Positions 1 to 7,206 are shown, counted from the stretch's first letter. The stretch: DNA of 7,592 nucleotides from Lachnospiraceae bacterium UBA2864 (GCA_002350525.1 DEFA01000005.1:1-7592); one strand, 5' to 3'. Program-made: numbers and translations. The notes: generated from the letters alone by a model not told the origin.

Positions 1-1089
1 CTTATGATTGTTCCGAATCTTCGCGCGTCGAGCGGCGTGGCAAGCTTTGTAATGAATTACTACAGGAGCATTGATCATGACAGATTTGCTGTCGATTTTG
101 CAGCTTTATCATACAGGGAATCGCCTTATTATGAGGAGATCGAAAAGAACGGTTCTAAAGTATTCGTTTTGGGTTCACTGTTAAGGCATCCTTTCAAACA
201 TTTCAAAAATGCGAAAAGGATAATCAAAGAAGGCAATTACGATATCGTCCATGACAATACACTTCATAAATCCATTCCGATAATGGGATATGCTAAGCGA
301 AAGGTGCCTGTAAGGATCCTTCATTCCCACAGTATAAAGATAGGAGAAACGGGATTAAAAGTTAAGATCAATAAGATGCTTATGCCATTGCTCTTAAGTA
401 AGGCAAACTATTATACCGCCTGTTCCTCGAATGCCGGTGTTGCTATGTTTGGAAGCAGGGATTTTACTGTTATTCCTAACATAATTGATACAGATAATTA
501 CAGATTCGACAGTAAGATCCGGGATGAAGTGCGTTTAAGAGAAAACGTTACACATAACTATGTTGTCGGCTCTGTCGGAAGAGTTGCAGAAGCTAAGAAT
601 CCTGTATTTGCAGTAGAAGTTATGGAAGAAGTTCTGAAGAGAAGAGATGATATCGAATACTGGTGGATAGGAAGCGGTCCTCTTGACGGTCAGATGAAGC
701 AGATCGTTGAAGAAAAGAATATATCTGACAGGATACGTCTTCTTGGAAGCAGGAGCGACTTAAATGAGCTCTATCAGGCTATGGACCTGTTCTTTCTTCC
801 GAGCCAGGGTGAAGGATTCGGGCTTGCATGTATAGAGGCAGAATCATCAGGACTTCCTTGTGTTATCTCGACCAATTTCCCGGGGGAAGTCAACGTGACT
901 GGAAGCGTTAAGTTTGTTCCTCTTGAGAATGAGATAAGCAAGTGGGCTGATGCGGTAATTGAATCACTTGATAAGAATGCAGACCGTCTTGAAGCAAACA
1001 GAATATGCAGAGAAAGTGCTTATTCAAAAGCGGGCTCAGGCGATGCGCTTTCAAAATACTATGAACAGTTAGTTGTATCGGAGAAGTAA
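1..1089 (+). CDS. GT4-family glycosyltransferase, EpsF-like (5' end outside window)
   Basis: A cytoplasmic, membrane-associated retaining glycosyltransferase that would add one sugar from a nucleotide-sugar donor to a lipid-linked polysaccharide intermediate. The frame is open through base 1 and the codon before the ATG at 4 encodes Leu. The protein therefore reads ...LMIVPNLRASSGVASF, which matches a GT4 N-terminal beta strand already under way, so the true start is probably a few codons left of the window. Numbering from the ATG at 4, the N-terminal Rossmann domain covers about residues 1-170 with an HSHS stretch near 105. The C-terminal GT-B domain starts with GSVGRVAEAKN (189-199). The E-x7-E donor-site motif is E270 to E278 within GEGFGLACIEA. 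About 361 residues is normal for the family. The sugar and linkage cannot be read from the sequence. The stop codon overlaps the ribosome binding site of the next gene, consistent with one operon. Confidence 0.9.
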   Translation, partial: LMIVPNLRASSGVASFVMNYYRSIDHDRFAVDFAALSYRESPYYEEIEKNGSKVFVLGSLLRHPFKHFKNAKRIIKEGNYDIVHDNTLHKSIPIMGYAKRKVPVRILHSHSIKIGETGLKVKINKMLMPLLLSKANYYTACSSNAGVAMFGSRDFTVIPNIIDTDNYRFDSKIRDEVRLRENVTHNYVVGSVGRVAEAKNPVFAVEVMEEVLKRRDDIEYWWIGSGPLDGQMKQIVEEKNISDRIRLLGSRSDLNELYQAMDLFFLPSQGEGFGLACIEAESSGLPCVISTNFPGEVNVTGSVKFVPLENEISKWADAVIESLDKNADRLEANRICRESAYSKAGSGDALSKYYEQLVVSEK

Positions 1090-1095
1090 GGAATC

Positions 1096-2361
1096 ATGGC
1101 ATTGAACATTATCTTGATCGCAGGCGGATATTATCCCAACTTCTCGGCTACAGGTAACTGTATCCGCCAGATTGCAAACTGTTATGTGGAAAGAGGACAT
1201 AACGTTTACATGATCAGCAGAAGTCCTGATGGTCTGGAAACAAATGAGGACTTCGAAGGACAGCATATTTACAGAGTGGCAAGTGACAGAACCAAAGCCG
1301 TTGTCAGGAACCGCACTGTAAAAAGAAACATTGCAGGCAAGATCAAAGTTGTTGCGTCAAAGTCATACTGGGCTGTCCGTAAGCTTATGGCAAAAAGCGG
1401 TATGGAGGAAGGTCTTGTAAAAGCATACGAGAATAAACTTGAAGAACTCCGTTCCAAAGGCATAAAGATAGACTGCGTGGTTCCTTGCTGCCTGCCGGTC
1501 GAAGGCCTTAAGGCAGGTTACATATTCTGCAGCAGATATAATATTCCGCTGTTCCCGCTTCTTTACGACAGGTATAGCGGCAACAGGGATTTTTTCCGTT
1601 TTACATGGGCATGGAAACTTAAAAGAAAAGGTGCGGAAAAACTCGAGAAAGCGATATTTGATTATTCCAAGAAAGTCTTCTATATCGATAACTGGGGTCC
1701 GTACTTTGAAGAACATAAGAGGGACAATGCGGTCAGGGTCGAGCATCCGCTCGTTGTTAAGCATCCTTCTGTAACGCCTCTGCCGTTAAATGGTTCTGCA
1801 AAGATCAATGCCATCTATCAGGGCGAGATCAATCATACGATGAGACCTCCGCAGGCAATGATCACTGCATTCGAGAAGATCGCTGAGACAGATCCTGATG
1901 TGAATCTCCATGTTTTCGCTTCGGGAAATGCTGTCGAAGATGTTAAGAAAGCAGCAGCCGCACATCCTGAATCTATCAGGTTCTATGGTAAAGTCAGCAA
2001 GGAGATGGCTGACCAGTATTATGCTTCTGCAAATGTGCAGATAATACTTGCAAATACAGATAAGGAGATCGTCTCCAGCAAGATCTTCGAGAGTGTCGCA
2101 TCCGGTTATCCTATCGTCTATTTCTACTTCTCGGAGGAGGAATTGTCCTATAATCTTCTGAAGAAGTATCCTATGGTACTTTTCGTGCGTCAGGATAGGG
2201 TGCAGGATGAATGTGATAAGATCCGTGACTGGATGTACAGTAACTGCGGAAAACGTGTCGATTTTGCTCTTGTGGCAAAAGCCTACGACGATGCGACACC
2301 CGATCTTGTGGTTGATACATCGGTCGGTATTCTTGATAAGGGTGAGAGTGTAATACAGTAA
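1096..2361 (+). CDS. Divergent GT4-type glycosyltransferase
   Basis: Probable GT-B fold glycosyltransferase of 421 residues. The N-terminus (MALNIILIAGGYYPNFSATG) has the hydrophobic strand, the PNFSATG loop and the following helix typical of GT4 enzymes that begin with YYPP-like loops. The C-terminal half carries a recognisable donor-binding domain: INAIYQGEI near 240, IRFYGKVS near 295, and E324-x7-E332 within EIVSSKIFESVASGYPIV. This is the SKIFE(Y/S)xASG version of the E-x7-E motif. The middle (about 100-235) is basic and poorly conserved to my eye. It follows the first transferase by 6 bases. GGAGAAG at 1080-1086 and AAGGA at 1088-1092 are both possible ribosome binding sites inside or at the end of the upstream gene. 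Its TAA overlaps the next ATG by one base (TAATG), implying translational coupling. Acceptor and sugar are unknown. Confidence 0.8.
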   Translation: MALNIILIAGGYYPNFSATGNCIRQIANCYVERGHNVYMISRSPDGLETNEDFEGQHIYRVASDRTKAVVRNRTVKRNIAGKIKVVASKSYWAVRKLMAKSGMEEGLVKAYENKLEELRSKGIKIDCVVPCCLPVEGLKAGYIFCSRYNIPLFPLLYDRYSGNRDFFRFTWAWKLKRKGAEKLEKAIFDYSKKVFYIDNWGPYFEEHKRDNAVRVEHPLVVKHPSVTPLPLNGSAKINAIYQGEINHTMRPPQAMITAFEKIAETDPDVNLHVFASGNAVEDVKKAAAAHPESIRFYGKVSKEMADQYYASANVQIILANTDKEIVSSKIFESVASGYPIVYFYFSEEELSYNLLKKYPMVLFVRQDRVQDECDKIRDWMYSNCGKRVDFALVAKAYDDATPDLVVDTSVGILDKGESVIQ

Positions 2362-3158
2362 TGAAAGAGATAGCTATAGAGGAAGCAAAAAAACTTCAGC
2401 TTGAGATACTGAAGAAAGTAGCAAAGTTCTGCGATGATAACGGTCTTCGTTATTTCATCTACTATGGAACATATCTTGGTGCCATAAGGCATAAGGGATT
2501 TATTCCGTGGGATGATGATATCGATATCTGTATGCCCAGACCTGACTATGAAAGGTTCATGGATATATTTAAAGACGAGGATTGCGCAGTATTTGTCTGG
2601 CGTAAAAACAACAAGATCATAGTGCCTTTTGCCAAAGTCTACGACACGAGGACCGAGCTTATAGAGAACGGTAATTTCGGTGAGACTTACGGCGTTAACA
2701 TAGATATTTTCCCTATGGACGGACTTCCGTCAAAGGCCGGAAGCGTAAAGCGCAGAGTGAATTACATGCGCTTTTGTTACGGTATGCAGATAGGTGCGAC
2801 AATAGGTGATTATTCGAAAAGATCCAAGAGCAAGAAGATCCAGATCGCTCTTATGAAAGCTTTCTACAAAGTCTTTCACTGCCAGCATTATCTTTGCGGC
2901 CGTACGATAAAACATGCTCAGAAGTATGACTTCGATACATCAGAGAATGTTGCAGTTCTTGTCTGGGGTTATGGCCAGAGGGAAGTCAACAGGAGAGATT
3001 CCATTATGCCTCTCCGTAAGATTCAGTTCGAAGATGGTGAATTTTGGGCGCCCGGTACAGACGAGAGCCTGAAGCACGCATTCGGTGATTATATGCAGCT
3101 TCCTCCTGAGGACAAACGTCATTATAAGCATCTGCCTAAGATGAATTGGAAAGAATGA
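2361..3158 (+). CDS. LicD-family phosphotransferase
   Basis: LicD proteins have a nucleotidyltransferase-like fold. In pneumococcus and Haemophilus they move phosphocholine from CDP-choline onto a surface glycan; relatives transfer other phospho-alcohols or phospho-sugars. Here the hallmark block is complete: YYGTYLGAIRHKG (34-46), then IPWDDDIDICMPRPDYERF (48-66), whose Asp cluster D51-D53/D55 is the expected metal site. A second conserved acidic block, NIDIFPMDG, lies at 113-121. At 265 residues the length is typical. There is no signal peptide or membrane segment, so it should act in the cytoplasm on the growing lipid-linked unit. The start codon overlaps the preceding stop, and no strong ribosome binding site is seen, only a distant GGTGAG at 2341-2346. 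No choline kinase, choline transporter or CDP-choline synthase is in the window, so phosphocholine should not be assumed; glycerol- or other phosphate esters are equally possible. Confidence 0.92.
   Translation: MKEIAIEEAKKLQLEILKKVAKFCDDNGLRYFIYYGTYLGAIRHKGFIPWDDDIDICMPRPDYERFMDIFKDEDCAVFVWRKNNKIIVPFAKVYDTRTELIENGNFGETYGVNIDIFPMDGLPSKAGSVKRRVNYMRFCYGMQIGATIGDYSKRSKSKKIQIALMKAFYKVFHCQHYLCGRTIKHAQKYDFDTSENVAVLVWGYGQREVNRRDSIMPLRKIQFEDGEFWAPGTDESLKHAFGDYMQLPPEDKRHYKHLPKMNWKE
3148..3153 (+). promoter_or_regulatory. Ribosome binding site deciding the start of the third transferase
   Basis: GGAAAG lies inside the last codons of the licD-type gene, 7 bases before the ATG at 3161 but only one base before the ATG at 3155. 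It also overlaps the alternative TTG at 3146. Spacing and the family-typical start MKILEIN favour 3161. Confidence 0.55.
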
Positions 3159-3160
3159 GT

Positions 3161-4354
3161 ATGAAGATACTTGAGATAAATGAAGTTAATTTCGGCAGTA
3201 CCGGAAAGATCATGCTTCAGATCGCAGATCTCGCAAGATCTGATGGTCATGAGGTGATCTGTGCTTATTATGCGAGACGCAGTAAGGAAAAGCCTCCTTA
3301 CAGCATCTACATCGGCAATAAGGTCTCATGCAACATTCATAAGAGACTTCATAAGTATACCGGTTACAATGGATGCTTCTCTCATATCTCCACATGGAAT
3401 TTCTTAAGGAAAGTAAAGAAGTTCGATCCGGATATCATTCATATCCATAACCTTCATAACTGCTATATCAATCTCCCGATGCTCTTCAAATACATAAAGA
3501 AGAACAATAAAAGAGTGATATGGACACTGCACGACTGCTGGTCTTTTACCGGCCAGTGCCCGTACTTCTCGCTCATAGGCTGTGAGAAGTGGAAGACAGG
3601 CTGTCACGACTGCGAACAGATAAACAGATACCCTTCTTCTAAGGTGGACCGCACAAGTAAGATGTGGTCATTAAAAAGAGAATGGTTTACTGGCGTAAAG
3701 GATCTTACGATAGTTACACCTTCCGAGTGGCTTGCGGGTCTTGTGAGATTGTCGTATCTTAAAGACTATCCTGTCAAGGTAATTAATAACGGGATCGATC
3801 TTGAAGTTTTCCGGCCATGCGAAAGTGATTTTCGAGTCAGGCATCATCTGGAGGATAAATTCATTATTCTCGGTGTAGCTTCAGTCTGGGAGAAAAGAAA
3901 AGGACTGGATGTTTTTATTGGTCTCTCACAGGTTTTGGATGAGCGTTTTAAGATAGTTCTCGTCGGAACAAACGATGCAATTGACGATAAGCTGCCGGAA
4001 AACATTATTTCTATACACCGCACGTCAGATCAAAAGGAACTTGCAAAACTCTATACTACATCTGATCTGTATGTTAATCCGACCAGGGAAGAGAATTTTC
4101 CGACTGTAAATATGGAAGCAATGGCATGCGGTACACCGGTTCTTACATTCAGGACGGGAGGGAGTCCTGAAATGCTTAATGAGAAAACCGGCCTTGTTGT
4201 TGAAGACGATATTGAAGCTATCGCCCATAGCATTACTTCTGTTTGTGAGAACAAAATATTTGACACAAAAGCCTGTATAAACAAAGCTCAAGAATACAAT
4301 AGCACTAGCAAATTCATGGAATATTTGCGTTTATTTAGCCTCAAATATGAATGA
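3161..4354 (+). CDS. GT4-family glycosyltransferase, WcaC-like
   Basis: Cytoplasmic retaining glycosyltransferase, 397 residues from the chosen start. MKILEINEVNFGSTGKI is the characteristic opening of the GT4 subgroup related to colanic-acid WcaC, with the GSTG(R/K)I loop. A conserved cysteine-bearing block follows at 121-151 (WTLHDCWSFTGQCPYF, then GCEKWKTGCHDC) with Cys126, 133, 141, 148 and 151. Further on come LTIVTPSEWLA, PVKVINNGIDLEVF, the donor-domain start GVASVWEKRKG (238-248), and E311-x7-E319 in EENFPTVNMEAMACGTPV. Two earlier in-frame starts exist (TTG 3146, ATG 3155), but the ribosome binding site spacing and the family N-terminus support 3161. The gap to the upstream stop is 2 bases. 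The last 40 codons become AT-rich and lack the conservation of the core. Donor sugar and linkage are not readable. Confidence 0.92.
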   Translation: MKILEINEVNFGSTGKIMLQIADLARSDGHEVICAYYARRSKEKPPYSIYIGNKVSCNIHKRLHKYTGYNGCFSHISTWNFLRKVKKFDPDIIHIHNLHNCYINLPMLFKYIKKNNKRVIWTLHDCWSFTGQCPYFSLIGCEKWKTGCHDCEQINRYPSSKVDRTSKMWSLKREWFTGVKDLTIVTPSEWLAGLVRLSYLKDYPVKVINNGIDLEVFRPCESDFRVRHHLEDKFIILGVASVWEKRKGLDVFIGLSQVLDERFKIVLVGTNDAIDDKLPENIISIHRTSDQKELAKLYTTSDLYVNPTREENFPTVNMEAMACGTPVLTFRTGGSPEMLNEKTGLVVEDDIEAIAHSITSVCENKIFDTKACINKAQEYNSTSKFMEYLRLFSLKYE

Positions 4355-4360
4355 TATATA

Positions 4361-4369
4361 TGATACAAT
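4361..4369 (+). promoter_or_regulatory. Candidate extended -10 promoter before the flippase gene
   Basis: TGATACAAT fits the extended -10 form TGnTATAAT with one mismatch, in the only true gap of the operon (4355-4409). No good -35 hexamer lies 16-18 bases upstream, which extended -10 promoters can tolerate. A start near 4376 would give a leader of about 34 bases with AGAGG (4394-4398) as ribosome binding site. The region is very AT-rich, so a chance match is quite possible. Confidence 0.3.
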
Positions 4370-4409
4370 CAACGAGTTTTAATATAGGTGATTAGAGGCA
4401 AATATATAT

Positions 4410-5774
4410 ATGACTAATAAAGTTGCTAAAAATGCGACATGGATTATTTCTTGCAAGATAGTTCAGTCTCTTCTTGGATTTATAATTAATATGTTTACGG
4501 CTCGCTTCCTGGGACCGTCAAACTTCGGACTGATTACATATGCCTCGTCATTGGCGTCGTTCGTCATGCCTATCATGAAGCTTGGACTTAATAACATTAT
4601 TGTCCAAGAAGTTGTCCATCACCCTGAACGTGAAGGAAAAGCCATGGGTACGATGGTTTTTATGAATTTCTGTTCCTCGCTTGTATGTATTATTGGTGTT
4701 GTGTCATTTGCATACGTGGCAAACCCCGGTGAGACCGATACAGTGATCGTTTGTGCGCTTTACTGCATTACTCTGGTATTCCAGGCTTTAGAGATGCTTC
4801 ATTTCTGGTTTCAGGCGAAGTTGATGTCCAGGTATTCGTCCACTCTGGGACTTGTAGCTTATACATTAGTTTCTGCTTATAGGATATATCTTCTTGCTAC
4901 TTCAAAGAGTGTACATTGGTTTGCCCTTTCCAGTGCGCTCGATTATCTGATCATATCTGTGGGAATGTATATAATCTACAATTTGAAGAAAACGCAGAAA
5001 CTGTCCATCGATCTTAAACTCGCGAAAGAGATGATCAATAAGAGTAAGCCCTACATCTTATCAGCTATGATGGTAACTATATTCACCCAGACAGACAAGA
5101 TAATGCTGAAGAGCTTGATCGACAGTGAGTCAACTGCATTTTACGGAGCCGCTGCAGCATGTGCGGTTATGGCTCAGTTCGTTTTTCAGGCTATCATAGA
5201 CTCGTTTAGACCTTGGATCTTTGAGGCACAGAAAAAGAACAATGATCAGTTTGAATACCGTCTGAAAATGTTGTATTCATTCATTATCTATCTGTCATTA
5301 TTACAGAGCGTCGGGATGACTGTATTTGCAAAGCTGATAATAATGATCGTCTATGGAGAGAAATATCTTCCGGCTGTGGGTGCGCTGAGAATTGTTGTAT
5401 GGTATACAACATTTGCGTATCTTGGTTCAGTCCGTAACATATGGATCCTTGCACATGATAAACAGAAATATTTATGGGTCATAAACCTCACGGGCGCTGC
5501 AGCAAATGTAGTTTTTAATTTTATTCTTATACCTTATATCGGAATCTATGGCGCTGCCATCGCATCACTCGTAACACAATTCTTTACGAATGTTATAGTC
5601 GGCTACATCATCAAGCCGATCCGTCCCAACAACGCCATTATGGTCAGCAGTTTGAATCCGAAATACTGTCTCGACGCGTTTAAGAAACTTCTGAAGAAGA
5701 GCCCGAAAAAGGCAGCGGTTACAGCTGCTTCTAATGGCTCTGAAAAGACAGAAGATAAAGAAGACGAGGAGTAA
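4410..5774 (+). CDS. Wzx-type polysaccharide flippase (MOP superfamily)
   Basis: Integral membrane protein of 454 residues, expected to flip undecaprenyl-linked repeat units from the cytoplasmic to the outer face of the membrane. It opens with KNATWIISCKIVQSLLGFII and TARFLGPSNFGLITYA, the usual N-terminus of the polysaccharide synthase/flippase family. TDKIMLKSL begins at residue 228, and NFILIPYIGIYGAAIASLVTQ begins at residue 370; both are family signatures. Hydrophobic segments are spread over residues 10-410, roughly twelve by eye. The last 45 or so residues form a charged, non-membrane tail rich in Lys, Glu and Asp, presumably cytoplasmic. AGAGG (4394-4398) precedes the ATG by 11 bases. 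The start codon lies at the end of an (AT)5 run. The gene sits downstream of three glycosyltransferases, as expected for a Wzx/Wzy pathway, but no Wzy is in view. The end of this gene contains the ribosome binding site of the next. Confidence 0.9.
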   Translation: MTNKVAKNATWIISCKIVQSLLGFIINMFTARFLGPSNFGLITYASSLASFVMPIMKLGLNNIIVQEVVHHPEREGKAMGTMVFMNFCSSLVCIIGVVSFAYVANPGETDTVIVCALYCITLVFQALEMLHFWFQAKLMSRYSSTLGLVAYTLVSAYRIYLLATSKSVHWFALSSALDYLIISVGMYIIYNLKKTQKLSIDLKLAKEMINKSKPYILSAMMVTIFTQTDKIMLKSLIDSESTAFYGAAAACAVMAQFVFQAIIDSFRPWIFEAQKKNNDQFEYRLKMLYSFIIYLSLLQSVGMTVFAKLIIMIVYGEKYLPAVGALRIVVWYTTFAYLGSVRNIWILAHDKQKYLWVINLTGAAANVVFNFILIPYIGIYGAAIASLVTQFFTNVIVGYIIKPIRPNNAIMVSSLNPKYCLDAFKKLLKKSPKKAAVTAASNGSEKTEDKEDEE

Positions 5775-5780
5775 TACCAA

Positions 5781-6431
5781 ATGAAAAAGATAATATCATG
5801 TATCCTTTGCGGAATATTGACCGTGGGCCTTATGGGCTGTTCTCTTTTCGATAACGGCAAGCCTACAGTTCAGACAAAGATCTATGAGGCATCAGATTCT
5901 GCCGACAGATATGAGGGTTATATCTTTGTCGGTGATTCAAGATTTGTTGGAATGAAAGAGGCATTGGGCGGCAATGTCGATTCTGATGTTGAGATCATTG
6001 CAAAGAGCGGTGCAGGCCTTGCATGGTTTAAGAAGACAGCACCAAGTATTTACGACAAGACAGGCAAGACCATAATCTTCAATCTCGGTGTAAATGATCT
6101 GTATAACGCTTCGAATTATGTCGAGTACTATAACAACATGCCGAAAAGTTTCCTTGAGAACAACAGGGTCATCTTCATGACGGTCAATCCTGTCAATGAG
6201 AAAAAGGGAGCTGAAATCGGCTGTAAGGTCACGAATAAAGAGATCGAGAAGTTCAACAATACTTTGAAGGAAAACCTTGATAAGAATTTCCTCATGATCG
6301 ATACAAATACATATTTTCAGTTAAATGACTTTGCGACGACAGACGGTGTTCACTATACCAACAAGACATACATAGGGATCTTCGATCATGCCATTGAGTG
6401 CTGCGAGAAGAATGATTTCGTAAAAAGATAA
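5781..6431 (+). CDS. SGNH/GDSL-type hydrolase lipoprotein
   Basis: A 216-residue exported protein. Residues 1-20 form a lipoprotein signal (KK, hydrophobic core, lipobox L17-M18-G19-C20), so the mature protein should be lipid-anchored on the outer face of the membrane. The SGNH blocks are visible: FVGDSRFVGM with nucleophile Ser53, SGAG (76-79) as block II, NLGVNDL (101-107) with oxyanion Asn105, and TDGVHYT (187-193) with Asp188 and His191. All expected catalytic residues are present. Known relatives are esterases or O-acyltransferases, many acting on acetyl groups of polysaccharides or peptidoglycan. Given its place directly behind the flippase, editing of ester groups on the exported glycan is a reasonable inference, but the substrate is not shown. 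GAGGAG (5766-5771), formed by the last codons of the flippase gene, is a strong ribosome binding site 9 bases before the ATG. The stop lies in the shared terminator hairpin. Confidence 0.88.
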   Translation: MKKIISCILCGILTVGLMGCSLFDNGKPTVQTKIYEASDSADRYEGYIFVGDSRFVGMKEALGGNVDSDVEIIAKSGAGLAWFKKTAPSIYDKTGKTIIFNLGVNDLYNASNYVEYYNNMPKSFLENNRVIFMTVNPVNEKKGAEIGCKVTNKEIEKFNNTLKENLDKNFLMIDTNTYFQLNDFATTDGVHYTNKTYIGIFDHAIECCEKNDFVKR

Positions 6432-6454
6432 GACAAGACTTAATCCTGTCTTTT
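6430..6454. terminator. Probable bidirectional terminator shared by convergent genes
   Basis: Arms AAGACAAGA (6430-6438) and TCCTGTCTT (6444-6452) pair with one mismatch around the loop CTTAA. On the + strand the right arm runs into TTTT (6451-6454). On the - strand the stem is followed by ATCTTTTT (read from 6429 down to 6422). The stop codon of the lipoprotein gene overlaps the left arm and the stop codon of the lysozyme gene lies across the loop. The stem is modest (6 + 2 pairs), so strength is uncertain. Confidence 0.5.
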
Positions 6455-7195
6455 CCATTTGTTGAGGAAACTGTCTTTGTCACCTCTGTAAACATTCATG
6501 TCTATATATCTTTCGGTACCGGAATAGCCTTTAAGAACATGACGGTTCGAATACTGCCAGAACGTCCAGTTAATGCCGCCGGGAATGCTCTCATAGACAC
6601 TTCTGTACCATATCTCACAATCGGAGAAATCATCTTTTACAATGTCATTATAAGTGCTGCTGCTTACATAGATGACAGGCAATAATCCATAATGGTTTTC
6701 GAGTGCTGTGATCATGGAACGGAGTTCTTTCTTTACACTGTCAACATCGATATCATTTTTACTGCGAAAACTTCCATAGTATTCGACATCGATAACAGGC
6801 GGAAGCATGTCAGGAACGGCTTCTACCGTGTTGCAGAAATTCTTCGCCTGATTCTCTCCGGATGTCTCAAAGCTGAAGAAGTGATAAGCTCCGATACGGA
6901 TCGAAGTCTTAGAAGCGCATTCCCAGTTTGAAGCAAAGCATCTGTCAACTGTGGATGACCCTTCGGTCGCTTTTATATATGCAAAATCGATATCCTGTGA
7001 AGTCAGGACATTCCAGTCGATATCACCTTGATATGAGGATACGTCGACACCTTTGACATTGTAGCCGTTAAGCCACGGATTATTCAGATGGATTATTCCG
7101 TAATACAAAAGACCTGATACAGCTGCCGCGGCGATCAACAGAGCGCAAACTGTAATGACTGTTATCTTTATGCCTGTTTTTGTCCTTGCTTTCAT
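6440..7195 (-). CDS. Membrane-anchored GH25 muramidase (lysozyme)
   Basis: From the ATG at 7195 the protein has 251 residues. A basic start (MKARTKTGIK) and one hydrophobic segment (about 11-35) form a signal anchor, and residues 45-251 form an extracytoplasmic GH25 domain that would cut the MurNAc-GlcNAc beta-1,4 bond of peptidoglycan. Family motifs are complete: GVDVSSYQG (D51), DFAYIKATEG (70-79), IGAYHFF (101-107), PVIDVE with the catalytic pair D136/E138, FWQYS (212-216) and IDMNVYRG (231-238). No cell-wall-binding repeats are present; the domain ends near the C-terminus. The frame stays open 47 codons further up to an ATG at 7336, but that extension is Ser-rich, would precede the signal anchor and would overlap the divergent gene, so I prefer 7195. 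No good ribosome binding site is visible before 7195. It converges on the polysaccharide operon and is not part of it. A cell-wall remodelling role is likely; a link to the capsule is only suggested by position. Confidence 0.9.
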   Translation of the reverse strand: MKARTKTGIKITVITVCALLIAAAAVSGLLYYGIIHLNNPWLNGYNVKGVDVSSYQGDIDWNVLTSQDIDFAYIKATEGSSTVDRCFASNWECASKTSIRIGAYHFFSFETSGENQAKNFCNTVEAVPDMLPPVIDVEYYGSFRSKNDIDVDSVKKELRSMITALENHYGLLPVIYVSSSTYNDIVKDDFSDCEIWYRSVYESIPGGINWTFWQYSNRHVLKGYSGTERYIDMNVYRGDKDSFLNKWKRQD

Positions 7196-7206
7196 AGGAT
7201 AAAGTA

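Noticed and set aside
3146..3160. TTG at 3146 or ATG at 3155 as start of the third transferase
   Set aside because: GGAAAG at 3148-3153 is correctly spaced only for the ATG at 3161, where the family-typical MKILEIN begins. ATG 3155 remains possible through its ATGA overlap.
4260..4281. Perfect TTGACA at 4260-4265 followed by TATAAA at 4276-4281
   Set aside because: The spacing is only 10 bases, too short for a sigma-70-type promoter, and it lies inside the transferase coding region.
5565..5860. Minus-strand open frames across the flippase/lipoprotein junction
   Set aside because: They lie antisense to two well supported genes, show no family features, and read as Cys/Arg/Phe-rich shadow translations.
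6692..6931. Plus-strand 79-codon frame inside the lysozyme gene
   Set aside because: Fully antisense to the conserved GH25 core, including the region coding for the catalytic residues, with no supporting ribosome binding site or motif.
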